DNA of 64,000 nt from Tistlia sp040905785 (GCF_040905785.1 NZ_JBBDQW010000083.1:1-64000); one strand, 5' to 3'; counted from the stretch's first letter, positions 42,057-52,639 are shown. The notes: a model not told the origin generated them from the letters alone. Numbers and translations: made by a program.

Positions 42057-43619
42057 TCAGGACTTGCTCACCTCGTGCAGCAGCAGGAAGAAGGAGGGCT
42101 GCAGCGTGAAGCCCTCGACCCGCTCGCTGGTCACGGCGTTCTGCTTCCAGTTCGCGACGAAGACCCAGGGCGCGTCCTCCCGGACGATCTCCTGCATCTG
42201 CTTGTAGAGCGCCGCGCGCTCCGACTGCTCGGTCGAGCGGCGGGCCTGCTCGAGCAGCGCGTCGACCTCGGGATTTGAATAGTAGCCCGAGTTGAAGCCG
42301 CCCTGGTCGGGCATGGCGTCGCTGCGCAGTGCCAGGTAGGGCAGGGTGTCGGGATCGTTGGTCATCCAGGCCATCTGAGCCATGTCGGCCTTGCCCTCGA
42401 GGCCCGGATTGACCTTGCCGAGGAAGGTGTTCCACTCGTAGCTCTCGATCTCGACCTCGAGGCCGACCTCGGCGAGATCCGCCTGGATCGCCGAGCCCAT
42501 CGGCACGGGATCGAGCATGCCCGAGCCGCCCTGGGTCACGTACATCGTCAGCTCGGCACCCTCGGCGCCGGCCTCGGCGAGCAGGGCGCGGGCCTTGTCC
42601 GGGTCGTGCGGGTAGGGCTCGAGCGCCTCGTTGTAGGCCCAGGAGAAGGCCGGCGGGGTCGGTCCGGCGGCGATCTCGGCGGTGCCCTGCAGCACGTTCT
42701 CGACCAGCGCCCGCTTGTCGATCGCGTAGTTCGCCGCCTGGCGCACCCGCTTGTCGGCGAAGGGGCCCTCCTTGACGTTCAGGATCAGGAACCAGAGGTG
42801 CGGGCCGGCCTGCTCGTGCAGCGCGAAGCCGCCGTCGTCGGTGAAGGTCGCGACGTTGTCCGGCGGCACCTCGACCATGACGTCGATGCCGCCCGACAGC
42901 ATCTCGGCGACGCGGGTGTTGGCGTCGGTGATCGGCCGGAAGACGACGGCCTCCAGCGCCGGCGGCCCGTCCCAGTAGTCGGCGTTGCGCGTCGCCACGA
43001 CCTTGGTGTTGCTGTCCCATTCCTCGAACCGGAAGGCGCCGGTGCCGACCGGGTTGCGGCCGAAGTCCTTGCCCTCGGCCTCGATCGCGCTGGGCGAGGG
43101 GATCAGTCCGGTCGGGTAGGCCAAGTTCGACAGGAAGGGCGCGTAGGGCTCCTTCAGCTGGAAGACGACGCTGTGGCTGTCCTCGGCGGTGACGCTCTCC
43201 ACCGCCGAGAAGAAGAAGGCCAGCGGGAAGGGCCCGGTGTCGTGCTGGGGATGGCTCTCGTCGAGCATGCGCTCGAAGGCGAACTTGACGGCCTCGGCGT
43301 CGAAGGGGGTGCCGTCGTGGAAGGTCACGTCTTCGCGCAGGGCAAAGGTATAGGTCGTGCCGTCCTCGCTGATGGTCCAGGACTCGGCCAGCGCCGGCTC
43401 GACTTCCAGGGTGCCGTCCTTGTAGCGGACCAGGCCGTCGTAGAGGTTCATCAGGATCCGGAAGTCGTTGACCGCGGTCACCGCCTGCGGGTCGAGCGAC
43501 TTGGGTTCGGCGATCTGCCCGACGATCAGCACGCCCGGCGGCGTCTGCGCCTGGGCCGGCACGCCGGCCAGCGCCGCCGCGAAGAATGCGCCCGCCAGGG
43601 CGCCTGCAATGCGCTTCAT
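42057..43619 (-). CDS. Peptide/solute-binding protein, ABC family 5
   Basis: The 520-residue protein has a Sec signal (KRIAGALAGAFFAAALAGVPAQA) and the SBP_bac_5 pattern: LVGQIAEPKSLDP-like start, YDGLVRYKDGTLEVEPALAESW, YTFALREDVTFHDGTPF and VRQAANYAIDKRALVENVL. It delivers peptides or similar amides to the DppBC-type permeases. ATG 43619 was chosen to begin at the signal peptide. It is the first gene of the operon and divergent from a carbamoylase-type amidase, so the substrate may be an N-carbamoyl or other N-acyl amino acid; this is inference. Confidence 0.92.
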   Translation of the reverse strand: MKRIAGALAGAFFAAALAGVPAQAQTPPGVLIVGQIAEPKSLDPQAVTAVNDFRILMNLYDGLVRYKDGTLEVEPALAESWTISEDGTTYTFALREDVTFHDGTPFDAEAVKFAFERMLDESHPQHDTGPFPLAFFFSAVESVTAEDSHSVVFQLKEPYAPFLSNLAYPTGLIPSPSAIEAEGKDFGRNPVGTGAFRFEEWDSNTKVVATRNADYWDGPPALEAVVFRPITDANTRVAEMLSGGIDVMVEVPPDNVATFTDDGGFALHEQAGPHLWFLILNVKEGPFADKRVRQAANYAIDKRALVENVLQGTAEIAAGPTPPAFSWAYNEALEPYPHDPDKARALLAEAGAEGAELTMYVTQGGSGMLDPVPMGSAIQADLAEVGLEVEIESYEWNTFLGKVNPGLEGKADMAQMAWMTNDPDTLPYLALRSDAMPDQGGFNSGYYSNPEVDALLEQARRSTEQSERAALYKQMQEIVREDAPWVFVANWKQNAVTSERVEGFTLQPSFFLLLHEVSKS

Positions 43620-43701
43620 GGTCCTGCTCCCTGTTCTCTGCCCCGCGGCGCTGCGGGCGCCTCCAAGAATGCTAGTACGCACCAATCGGGCTTGTATAGT
43701 G

Positions 43702-43717
43702 ATTTATCATGATGAAT
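43702..43717. promoter_or_regulatory. Palindromic operator candidate between the dpp-type operon and the amidase
   Basis: ATTTATCATGATGAAT is symmetric at 14 of 16 positions around its centre. It lies in a short AT-rich island (about 43675-43735) between divergent starts at 43619 and 43768, where promoters for both are expected. The GntR protein encoded at the end of the operon is the obvious candidate binder. Confidence 0.5.
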
Positions 43718-43767
43718 TGTCTTGTGTGAGGATACACGGATCGCGAGCCGGCGCAGGGAGGGAAGGC

Positions 43768-44991
43768 TTGGACATCGACCTGGAGCGGCTGCGCTCGGAC
43801 CTGGAGACCTTGGCGGACTTCGGACGCTCGGCGCGCCCCGGCATCAACCGGGTCAGCTTCTCGGCGGCCGACATGGCCGGGCGCGCCTGGTTCCTGGAGC
43901 GGTTGCGCGAGGCCGGCCTCGAGGCCGCGATGGACGGCGCCGGCAACGTCTGCGGCCTCTGGCACGCCGGCGAGGGCCCCCGCGTCATGGCCGGCTCGCA
44001 CCTCGACACGGTGCCCGAGGGCGGCCTGTTCGACGGCGCGCTCGGCGCCTGCGCCGCCCTGGAGTGCGTGCGCGCCCTCAAGGAGTCGGGCTTCGAGCCG
44101 GCCCGTCCTCTCGAGGTCGTCGCGACGGCCGAGGAGGAAGGCCGCTTCGGCGGCATGTTCGGGGCCCAGGCGCTCGCGGGCCGGCTGACCGCCGACTGGA
44201 TCGAGGCGGCGGTCAGCGACGGCGGCGAGCGCCTCGTCGATGCCCTGGCGGCCAACGGCCTGAGCGTCGAGGGGGCCCTGGCGGCGGCGCGGCCGAAGGG
44301 CTCCGTCGCGGCCTTTCTCGAGCTCCATGTCGAGCAGGGCCCGCTGCTCGAGGCGCGCGGCCTGCCGCTCGGCATCGTCGAGGGCATCTCGGGCGTCATC
44401 AACTGGACGGTCCGCCTCTCTGGGCGGGCCAACCATTCTGGGACCACGCCGATGGCGCTGCGCGCCGACGCCTTCGCCGGCCTCGCCGCCTTCGCCGCCG
44501 GCATTCCCGCGCTGATCGAGCGGGCCGGCGGGCCCGAGAGCCGGATCACGGTCGGGCGGGTCGAGCTGCAGCCGGGCTACCCTCACACGATCCCCGGGCA
44601 GGCCGAGTTCTCCCTGATCGTGCGCGATCTCGAGGAGGCGGTGCTGGACCGTCTCGCCGCGGCCTGCCGCGACGAGCTGGCCGCTGCCGCCGCGGGCCAG
44701 GGGCTCGGCCTCTCGATCCTCGACCAGGGGCGCCTCGCGCCGACCGCCTGCGACCCGTGCCTGATCGCCCTGCTGCAGGAGGAGGCCGAGGCCCTGGGGC
44801 GCCCGGCCCTGACGATGCCGAGTGGTGCCGGGCACGACGCCCAGACGCTCTTGAGCCTCTGCCCGGCCGGCCTGATCTTCGTGCCCTCGCGCGGTGGCGT
44901 CAGCCACGCCCCCGAGGAGTGGACCGACTGGGCCGACGTCGCCGCCGGCACCGAGCTGCTCGGCCGGGCGTTGCGCAGGCTGGCGAGCTGA
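43768..44991 (+). CDS. M20-family hydantoinase/carbamoylase-type amidase
   Basis: The 407-residue zinc-dependent amidase of the N-carbamoyl-L-amino-acid hydrolase / allantoate amidohydrolase group has the metal residues at GSHLDTVPEGGLFDGALG, TAEEEGRFG and LELHVEQGPLLE, and dimerisation/substrate residues in SGRANHSGTTPMALRADA. It releases the free amino acid, CO2 and ammonia from a carbamoyl compound, or opens allantoate. TTG 43768 has GGGAGG 6 bases upstream; no ATG in frame is better placed. Divergence from the importer suggests a pathway link. Confidence 0.9.
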   Translation: MDIDLERLRSDLETLADFGRSARPGINRVSFSAADMAGRAWFLERLREAGLEAAMDGAGNVCGLWHAGEGPRVMAGSHLDTVPEGGLFDGALGACAALECVRALKESGFEPARPLEVVATAEEEGRFGGMFGAQALAGRLTADWIEAAVSDGGERLVDALAANGLSVEGALAAARPKGSVAAFLELHVEQGPLLEARGLPLGIVEGISGVINWTVRLSGRANHSGTTPMALRADAFAGLAAFAAGIPALIERAGGPESRITVGRVELQPGYPHTIPGQAEFSLIVRDLEEAVLDRLAAACRDELAAAAAGQGLGLSILDQGRLAPTACDPCLIALLQEEAEALGRPALTMPSGAGHDAQTLLSLCPAGLIFVPSRGGVSHAPEEWTDWADVAAGTELLGRALRRLAS

Positions 44992-45060
44992 GGGCGAACG
45001 ACGGGCCGGCTCGGCCCGTCGATCCCGTCGCGAACCGTCTCGGCCAGTTCCTGGCGGGCG

Positions 45061-45999
45061 CTATTCCTTGACCGCACCGGTCATGCTGGAAACGTAGTAC
45101 TCGACGAAGAAGGAATAGAGGATCGCGACCGGCAGGGAGCCCATCAGGGCGCCGGCCATCAGCGAGCCCCAGTGGTAGACGTCGCCCTCGACCAGCTCGG
45201 TGATGACGCCGACCGGCACGGTCTTGTTCTCTGAGGAGGAGATGAAGGTCAGGGCGTAGATGAACTCGTTCCACGACAGCGTGAAGGCGAATATGCCGGC
45301 CGAGATGATCCCGGGCACGGCGAGCGGCAGCACGATCTTGATCAGGATCTGCAGGCGTGAGGCGCCGTCGATCAGGGCGCATTCCTCGAGCTCGTAGGGG
45401 ATCGAGCGGAAGTAGCCCATCAGCAGCCAGGTGCAGAAGGGGATCAGGATCGTCGGGTAGGTCAGGATCAGCGCCAGCGTGCTGTCGAACAGGCCGTAGG
45501 CGAAGACGATGGTGGCCAGCGGAATGAACAGGATCGAGGGCGGCACCAGGTAGGCCAGGAAGATGCCCATGCCGACCAGCCGCGAGCCCTGGAAGCGCAG
45601 GCGCTCGATCGCGTAGGCGGCGCAGACCGCGCAGAACAGCGAGATGAAGGTCGCGACCACCGAGACCAGCATGGTGTTCCACAGCCAGGTCGGATAGCTG
45701 GTCTCGAAGAACAGCTTCTCGATGTTGGCCAGCGTCGGCTGGACCACCCAGAAGGGGCTGAAATCCCGGAAGTTGTAGAGCTCCTCGTTGGATTTGAAGG
45801 TCGTGATGGTCATCCAATAGAACGGGAAGAGCAGCACGAACAGGAAGACCAGCAGGGGCAGGTAGACCGTCACCACCCGGCGCGGCAGGGACACCAGGTA
45901 GTCCATGCCCTCGCCGCCGTCGCCGCCGCGCGTCTTGCGCCGCGGCCCGTCCCGGGCGACGGCGGTCTCGGTGGCTCGCTGCGGGGTGACCTGTGACAT
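45061..45999 (-). CDS. Sugar ABC transporter permease (MalG/UgpE-like)
   Basis: The 312-residue permease has six helices and the coupling loop (EECALIDGASRLQILIKIVLPLAVPG), preceded by a charged cytoplasmic N-terminus. It is the inner-membrane partner of the permease at 46019-46987 in a carbohydrate-uptake-1 type importer. It is the last gene of the operon and converges on the amidase gene with a 69-base gap. ATG 45999 is taken; an ATG further in (MDYLVSLPRRV) is possible. Confidence 0.9.
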   Translation of the reverse strand: MSQVTPQRATETAVARDGPRRKTRGGDGGEGMDYLVSLPRRVVTVYLPLLVFLFVLLFPFYWMTITTFKSNEELYNFRDFSPFWVVQPTLANIEKLFFETSYPTWLWNTMLVSVVATFISLFCAVCAAYAIERLRFQGSRLVGMGIFLAYLVPPSILFIPLATIVFAYGLFDSTLALILTYPTILIPFCTWLLMGYFRSIPYELEECALIDGASRLQILIKIVLPLAVPGIISAGIFAFTLSWNEFIYALTFISSSENKTVPVGVITELVEGDVYHWGSLMAGALMGSLPVAILYSFFVEYYVSSMTGAVKE

Positions 46000-46018
46000 G
46001 GCGTGCTTCGCTGGCCTC

Positions 46019-46987
46019 TCAGTCCTTGCCGCCCTGCTGCCAGCGCCGGCGCTGCAGGCCGAAGTAGCTGAACAGGATGGCCGACAGCAGGAAGGGGATC
46101 ATGGCGACGGCGATCGCCGCGCCCTCGCCGAGCTGACCCCCGGGGATCGCGCGCTGGAAGCTCAGCGTCGCCATCAGGTGCGTCGCGTTCAGCGGGCCGC
46201 CGCGGGTCAGCACGTAGATCAGCTGGAAGTCGGTGAAGGTGAAGAGCACCGAGAAGGTCATGACCACGGCGATGATCGGCGTCAGCAGCGGCAGCGTGAC
46301 GTAGCGGAAGCGCTGCCAGGAGTTGGCGCCGTCGATCGTCGCCGCCTCGTGCAGCGAGGGCGAGATGGTCTGCAGCCCTGCCAGCAGCGTGATGGCGACG
46401 AAGGGAATCCCGCGCCAGGTGTTGGCGGCGATGACGCTGGCCCGCGCATTGTCCATATCGCCCAGGAAGTCGATGTAGGTGTCGATGATGCCGGCCTCGA
46501 CCAGGATCCAGGAGAGGATCGAGAACTGGCTGTCGTAGAGCCACCAGAAGGCGATCGCCGAGAGCACGGTCGGCACGATCCAGGGCAGCAGCACGATGGC
46601 GCGCAGCAGCGCCTTGAACGGCAGGTGCTGGTTGAGCAGCAGCGCCAGCCAGAGGCCGAGCAGGAACTTCAGGATGCTGGCGACGACCGTGTAGAGGAAG
46701 GTGTTGAAGACCGATAGCCAGAACACCGAATCGTCGGACAGCCAGGCGAAGTTCTCCAGCCCGATGAACTGGCCGGCCCGGCCGATCGTGGTGTCGGTCA
46801 TCGACAGCCAGACGCCGAGGATCAGCGGCCAGGCCAAAAACAGCAGCAGGATCGCCGCCGCCGGCACCATGAACCAGAAGCCGAGGAAGTTGCGGTCGCT
46901 CATCAGCCGCGACCACAGGCTCCTGCGGTAGGCGGTGGCGCCGGAGAGGGGGCGTGTCTCAGCGACCATGTCGGCCGTCGTCTCCAA
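46019..46987 (-). CDS. Sugar ABC transporter permease (MalF/UgpA-like)
   Basis: The 322-residue permease begins with FLGFWFMVPAAAILLLFLAWP as the first helix, has EFIGLENFAWLSDD-like periplasmic sequence after it, and carries the coupling loop LHEAATIDGANSWQRFRYVTLPLL. It pairs with the MalG-like permease 19 bases downstream. It follows the binding-protein gene across a 76-base gap that contains a run of 25 C, so its leader is poorly determined. Confidence 0.9.
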   Translation of the reverse strand: METTADMVAETRPLSGATAYRRSLWSRLMSDRNFLGFWFMVPAAAILLLFLAWPLILGVWLSMTDTTIGRAGQFIGLENFAWLSDDSVFWLSVFNTFLYTVVASILKFLLGLWLALLLNQHLPFKALLRAIVLLPWIVPTVLSAIAFWWLYDSQFSILSWILVEAGIIDTYIDFLGDMDNARASVIAANTWRGIPFVAITLLAGLQTISPSLHEAATIDGANSWQRFRYVTLPLLTPIIAVVMTFSVLFTFTDFQLIYVLTRGGPLNATHLMATLSFQRAIPGGQLGEGAAIAVAMIPFLLSAILFSYFGLQRRRWQQGGKD

Positions 46988-47026
46988 AGCGAAGGGAAGC
47001 GGAGCGGCGGCCGCGCCCCCGCGCCG

Positions 47027-47051
47027 CCCCCCCCCCCCCCCCCCCCCCCCC
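47027..47051. repeat. Homopolymer of 25 C
   Basis: An unbroken run of 25 C lies between the sugar-binding protein gene (ends 47064) and its permease gene (starts 46987), inside GC-rich sequence (GGCCGCGCCCCCGCGCC). Runs of this length are rare in bacterial chromosomes. It may be a real slippage-prone tract or a sequencing failure at a strong hairpin. Confidence 0.85.
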
Positions 47052-47063
47052 GCCGGGTCTCGG

Positions 47064-48386
47064 TCAGACCCGGTAGTAGCGCTCGGCCCGCTTGGCGGCG
47101 CGCTCGGCCGCCTCCTTGGGCGAGCGGTCGCCCGCGCAGGCCTCGGCGAACATGTTGACGACGATGTAGTCGGCCATCGCCACGGCCGAGGCGTAGCCCA
47201 GGTCGCCGCTGTAGCCGTTCCACAGCATGTTCTTCACGCAGTCCCGATAGGGCGTGTGCTTGGGGTCCTCGGTCCAGATCGGGTTCTGCTCGTAGGCCGC
47301 CAGCGGCTGGGTGATGTAGCCGATCGCCGCCTGCTGCCAGGGCTCGTACTGCTCGCGCTCCCACATGAAGCGCAGGTACTCCTTCGCCGCGTTGGGGTAC
47401 TTGGAGTAGTTGAACAGCATCGCCTGGGTGAAGAGGTGCAGCTCGGTCGGCTTGCCGACCGGCCCGATCGGCATGTTGACGTGGTAGATGTCCTTGGCCA
47501 GTTCCTTCATCGCCGCGTCATCGGACATCTTGGCGGCGTAGTAGACCGAGATGCCGTTGTTGGTGGCGCTGATCTCGCCGGCGAGGAAGGCCTTGTTGTT
47601 GTTCGAGTCCAGCCACGACAGGGTGCCCGGGACGAAGTTCTCGTAGAGCTCCTTGACGTACTCGAGGGCGGCCACGGTCTCGTCGCTGTTGAGCACGACC
47701 TCGTTGTTGTCGTCGACCATCTTGCCGCCGAAGCCCCACAGGATGGTGTGGACCCAGCCGTTGCCGTCGCCGACCGCGTTGCCGAGGGCCATGCCCATCG
47801 GGCGGTTGTTCTTCTTGAGCGCCTGGGCGCACTTCAGGACTTCCTGGTAGTCCCGCGGGAACTCCTCGAAGCCCGCTTCCTGGACCCAGGACTGGCGGTA
47901 GACCATGCAGGCGCCGGCGGCGCCCAGCGGCAGGCCGATCCAGCGGCCGTCGCGCGTGGCGTAGCGCTCGGCGACGGGATACCAGCCGCCGTACTTGTTG
48001 CCGAGGTAGCCGGCCAGGTCGGTCAGGTCGACCAGCTTGTCCGGGTACTGGTGCGGGTCGTCGAACCAACCGACGATGATGTCCGGCCCGTCGCCGACGT
48101 TGGCTGCCACCGCCGCCTTGGGACGCACGTCCTCCCAGGACTCGTTGTCGATGCGCACCTCGACGCCTGTCGCCTCGGTGAACTTCTTGGTGTTGGCGAG
48201 CCACTGCACCTCGTCGCCCTCGACGAAGCGGCGCCAGCGCAGGACGCGCAGGGAGGCGCCTTCCTCGGGCTTGAAGGACAGGCTGTCCTGGGCGAAGGCG
48301 CCGCCCGCGCCGAGCAGCTTCGAGCCGACGGCACCGGCAGCGAGGCCGGCACCGGTCTGCAACACGTCACGTCTGGTGAACTTCAT
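47064..48386 (-). CDS. Sugar-binding protein, ABC family 1, Tat-exported
   Basis: The 440-residue extracellular binding protein starts with a twin-arginine signal (KFTRRDVLQTGAGLAAGAVG), so it is likely folded before export. The mature part follows SBP_bac_1 proteins: RVLRWRRFVEGDEVQWLANTKKF, DGPDIIVGWFDDPHQYP, LGAAGACMVYRQSWVQEAGFEEFP and FLAGEISATNNGISVY. It captures a sugar, sugar acid or polyol for the two permeases. It is preceded 77 bases upstream by the ATPase gene. Confidence 0.9.
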   Translation of the reverse strand: MKFTRRDVLQTGAGLAAGAVGSKLLGAGGAFAQDSLSFKPEEGASLRVLRWRRFVEGDEVQWLANTKKFTEATGVEVRIDNESWEDVRPKAAVAANVGDGPDIIVGWFDDPHQYPDKLVDLTDLAGYLGNKYGGWYPVAERYATRDGRWIGLPLGAAGACMVYRQSWVQEAGFEEFPRDYQEVLKCAQALKKNNRPMGMALGNAVGDGNGWVHTILWGFGGKMVDDNNEVVLNSDETVAALEYVKELYENFVPGTLSWLDSNNNKAFLAGEISATNNGISVYYAAKMSDDAAMKELAKDIYHVNMPIGPVGKPTELHLFTQAMLFNYSKYPNAAKEYLRFMWEREQYEPWQQAAIGYITQPLAAYEQNPIWTEDPKHTPYRDCVKNMLWNGYSGDLGYASAVAMADYIVVNMFAEACAGDRSPKEAAERAAKRAERYYRV

Positions 48387-48463
48387 CGCAGTCTCCTCCC
48401 GTCTTCGTTATGGGCCCGCGCCGCGACGTGGCGTTGGCCTTCTTGGTTCGGAGCGGGCGGCGC

Positions 48464-49531
<1,068 letters not shown>

Positions 49532-49704
49532 GGACGCTCCCCGTACCAGTTCCAGGGCCGGCCTTCTTTGGGGCCGGCGTTGCCCGCATTAGGGGGCCGC
49601 AAGGCCGGATCGGTCAACCCGTTTTCCGGGTGACTGCGCAAGTCTGCGGGCCGAGCCGAGGGTCGGGGGGCGTCATGGGCGGCGGGACGGCGGTGCGCGG
49701 GCTG

Positions 49705-50451
49705 CTAGATGCCGAGGCCGCCGTCGATCACCATGGCCGTGCCGGTGACGAAGGCGGCCGCGTCGCTGCCCAGGTACACCGCCATCTCGGCGATCTCCTC
49801 CGGCCGCCCCAGCCGGCCCATCGGCTGGCGGGCGACGAAGGCCTTGCGCGCCGCGACCGGATCGTCGAAGGCGGCGATGCGCTGGTCGAGCGAAGGCGAT
49901 TCGACGGTGCCGGGGCAGATGCAGTTGCAGCGCAGGCCGCGGCCGACGAAGTCCGCGGCGACCGATTTCGTCAGCCCGATCACCGCCGCCTTGCTGGCGC
50001 CGTAGGCGCAGCGGAAGGGGATGCCCTTCAGCGAGGAGGCCATCGAGGCGATGTTGACGATCGAGCCGCCGCCGCGCTCCAGCATGGCCGGTAGGAAGGC
50101 ATGGATCGTGCGGTACATGGACTTGACGTTGAGGTCGAAGGCGAAGTCCCACTCCTCCTCGCTGCAGTCCAGGACCGAGCCGTGATGCACGTAGCCGGCG
50201 CAGTTGAACAGGATGTCGAGGCCGCCGATCTCGCCGGCCAGCGCCGCCACGGCGGCGGAGTCGAGCACGTCGAGGCGGCGTGCCGTGATCCCCGCCTCGC
50301 GGCCCAGCGCCTTGAGCGCCGCCTCGTTGATGTCGGTGGCGACGACCTCGGCGCCCTCGGCGGCGAAGGCGAGGGCCGTGGCCCGGCCGATGCCCTGGCC
50401 GGAGGCGGTGCAGAGGGCGCGCTTGCCTGCCAGTCGTCGAGACATCGTCAA
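49705..50451 (-). CDS. Short-chain dehydrogenase resembling 2-keto-3-deoxy-L-fuconate dehydrogenase
   Basis: The 248-residue classical SDR has TASGQGIGRATALAFAAEGAEV, NCAGYVHHG and catalytic Ser plus YGASKAAVIGLTK. The start (RLAGKRALCTASGQGIGRATA, shown here in part) and the segment RLGRPEEIAEMAVYLGSD resemble NAD-dependent dehydrogenases that oxidise 2-keto-3-deoxy-L-fuconate or related acids to 2,4-diketo acids. Next to a sugar importer and a UxaA-family dehydratase, that role fits. The exact sugar is not certain. It may lead the ABC operon. Confidence 0.82.
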   Translation of the reverse strand: MTMSRRLAGKRALCTASGQGIGRATALAFAAEGAEVVATDINEAALKALGREAGITARRLDVLDSAAVAALAGEIGGLDILFNCAGYVHHGSVLDCSEEEWDFAFDLNVKSMYRTIHAFLPAMLERGGGSIVNIASMASSLKGIPFRCAYGASKAAVIGLTKSVAADFVGRGLRCNCICPGTVESPSLDQRIAAFDDPVAARKAFVARQPMGRLGRPEEIAEMAVYLGSDAAAFVTGTAMVIDGGLGI

Positions 50452-50564
50452 CTCCCTGTTCGTCGTGGCGCGGTCCGGCCAGCCCTGGGCGGCGGGCGGA
50501 TCCGCGTTATAGGATGCGCGCCGTCGCCAAGGAACGCAGTCCAGGAAACCGGAGGAACATCCCC

Positions 50565-51317
50565 ATGAATCGCATCGACCTCGACGGCCGCCGCGCCGTG
50601 ATCACCGGCGGCGCCCAGGGCATCGGGCGCGCCGTCGCCGAGCGCTTCCTCGAGTCGGGCGCCAGGGTCGCGATCTGGGACCGGGACGGGGCGCTGGCGG
50701 CAAAGACGGCCGCGGCGCTCGGCGGCGGCGAAGCCTGCCGGGCGGTGGCCTGCGACGTCACCGACTGGGCCTCGGTGCAGGCGGCACGGGACGCGACGCT
50801 CGCGGCCTTCGGCGGCCTCGACATCCTGGTCGCCAACGCCGGCATCTCCGGGGCCAACGCCAGCGTCGCCGACTATCCGGTGGAGGAATGGCAGCGGGTC
50901 CTGGACATCGACCTGACCGGCGTCTTCCTGTGCTGCAAGGCCGTGGTGCCGACCATGACCGAGGCCGGCTACGGCCGCATCGTCAACGTCGCCTCGATCG
51001 CCGGCAAGGAGGGCAACCCCAACGCCAGCGCCTACTCGGCCGCCAAGGCCGGCGTCATCGCCCTGACCAAGAGCCTGGGCAAGGAGCTCGCCGACCGCGA
51101 CATCGCGGTCAACTGCATCACGCCGGCCGCGGCCAAGACCGCGATCTTCGACCAGATGAGCCAGACCCACATCGACTACATGCTCTCGAAGATCCCGCGC
51201 GCGCGCTTCCTCAAGGTCGAGGAGGTCGCGTCCCTGGTCGCCTGGCTGGTCTCGGCCGAGAACGCCTTCACCACCGGCGCGGTCTTCGACCTGTCCGGCG
51301 GGCGCGCGACCTACTGA
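50565..51317 (+). CDS. Short-chain dehydrogenase (candidate sugar 1-dehydrogenase)
   Basis: The 250-residue SDR has the cofactor motif VITGGAQGIGRAVAERFL, NAGISGANA, catalytic VASIAGKEGNPNASAYSAAKAGV and a C-terminal FTTGAVFDLSGGRATY. It resembles bacterial sugar and polyol SDRs such as rhamnose or galactose 1-dehydrogenases, and could oxidise the imported sugar to a lactone for the SMP-30 lactonase at 56236. GGAGGAAC precedes ATG 50565. It is divergent from the other SDR gene with 113 bases between them. Confidence 0.8.
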   Translation: MNRIDLDGRRAVITGGAQGIGRAVAERFLESGARVAIWDRDGALAAKTAAALGGGEACRAVACDVTDWASVQAARDATLAAFGGLDILVANAGISGANASVADYPVEEWQRVLDIDLTGVFLCCKAVVPTMTEAGYGRIVNVASIAGKEGNPNASAYSAAKAGVIALTKSLGKELADRDIAVNCITPAAAKTAIFDQMSQTHIDYMLSKIPRARFLKVEEVASLVAWLVSAENAFTTGAVFDLSGGRATY

Positions 51318-51348
51318 GCGCGACGCGGCGCGGGTCATCGAGGCCCGC

Positions 51349-52629
51349 TCACCGGTAGATCAGGGTCGGCAGCCAGAGCGAGAGCTGCGGCAGGAAGGTC
51401 ACCAGCAGCAGCACCGCGACCAGCGGGATCAGGAACGGCAGGGTCGCCGAGACGCAGCGCTCGAAGGGCACGCCCGAGACCCGGGACAGCACGTAGAGCA
51501 CCATGCCGACCGGCGGCGTCAGCAGGCCGATCATCAGGTTGAGCACCATGATCACGCCGAAATGCACCGGGTCGATGCCGACCTTCAGGATGATGGGAAG
51601 CAGCACCGGCACCAGGATGGTGATCGCAGCGATGGTCTCCATGAAGAAGCCGACGACCAGCAGCAGCAGGTTCATCAGCAGCAGGATGACGATGGGGTTC
51701 TCGCTGATGCCGAGCAGGATCGCGGCGAAGTGCTCGGTGACCCGGCTGCTGGTCAGGATCCAGGCGAAGATCGAGGCGCCGGCGACGATGAACAGGACGA
51801 CGGCGGTGGTCTCGATGGTGTCGAAGCTGACCCGCAGCAGCCGCCGCCAGGTCAGCGTTCGGTAGACCACCGCGCCCAGGAACAGGGCGTAGGCGCTGGC
51901 CGCGATCGCCGCCTCGGTCGGCGTGAAGATGCCGAACAGGATGCCGCCGACGATGATCACCGGCGTCATCAGCGACAGGAAGGCCTTGACGAAGGTGCGG
52001 CCGAGGCGGCGCAGCTCGAAGGCGGCGTCGCGCGGGTAGCGGCGTCGATGCGCGTACCAGGCGACCATCAGCATCAGCGAGACGGCCATCAGCAGGCCAG
52101 GAATGAAGCCCGCGGCGAACAGCTGGCCGATCGAGGCCGAGGCCATGACGCCGTAGATGACCATGGGCAGCGAGGGCGGCACGATCGGCCCGATGGTCGA
52201 GGAGGCGGCGGTGACCCCGACCGAGAAGGCGGGATCGTAGCCGGCGTCGCGCATCGCCTTGATCTCGATGGTGCCGAGGCCGCCGGCGTCGGCCACGGCG
52301 GCGCCCGACATGCCGGCGAAGATCACCGAGGCGCCGACGTTGACGTGGCCCAGGCCGCCGCGCATCCAGCCGATACAGGCCTTGGCGAAGTCGAAGATCC
52401 GGTTGGTGATGCCGGCCGTGTTCATCAGGTTGCCGGCCAGGATGAAGAAGGGCACGGCGAGCAGCGGGAAGGAATCGACGCCGTTGATCATGCGGTGCAC
52501 GACGACGACGTCGGGAATCCGCTCCGACAGCAGGATGAAGACCAGCGAGGAGCCGGCCAGCGCCAGCGCGACCGGCACGCCGAGGATGATCATGCCGAAC
52601 AACAGGACGAACAGCAGGGTGATCAGCAT
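51349..52629 (-). CDS. TRAP transporter large permease (DctM)
   Basis: The 426-residue protein has about 12 helices and the DctM pattern: LILGVPVALALAGS-like start, PLLAVPFFILAGNLMNTAGIT, GMSGAAVADAGGLGTIEIKAM, SSTIGPIVPPSLPMVIYG and VLNLMIGLLTPPVGMVLYV. It carries the ion-coupled translocation pathway of a tripartite sugar-acid or dicarboxylate importer. ATG 52629 was chosen; the small subunit ends 10 bases upstream. Confidence 0.93.
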   Translation of the reverse strand: MLITLLFVLLFGMIILGVPVALALAGSSLVFILLSERIPDVVVVHRMINGVDSFPLLAVPFFILAGNLMNTAGITNRIFDFAKACIGWMRGGLGHVNVGASVIFAGMSGAAVADAGGLGTIEIKAMRDAGYDPAFSVGVTAASSTIGPIVPPSLPMVIYGVMASASIGQLFAAGFIPGLLMAVSLMLMVAWYAHRRRYPRDAAFELRRLGRTFVKAFLSLMTPVIIVGGILFGIFTPTEAAIAASAYALFLGAVVYRTLTWRRLLRVSFDTIETTAVVLFIVAGASIFAWILTSSRVTEHFAAILLGISENPIVILLLMNLLLLVVGFFMETIAAITILVPVLLPIILKVGIDPVHFGVIMVLNLMIGLLTPPVGMVLYVLSRVSGVPFERCVSATLPFLIPLVAVLLLVTFLPQLSLWLPTLIYR

Positions 52630-52639
52630 GAAAGGGGCC

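Noticed and set aside
47027..47051. Phase-variable promoter tract
   Set aside because: The run lies within an operon after the binding-protein gene, and a companion gap exists at the equivalent site of another operon, so a sequencing problem at a hairpin is more likely than phase variation.
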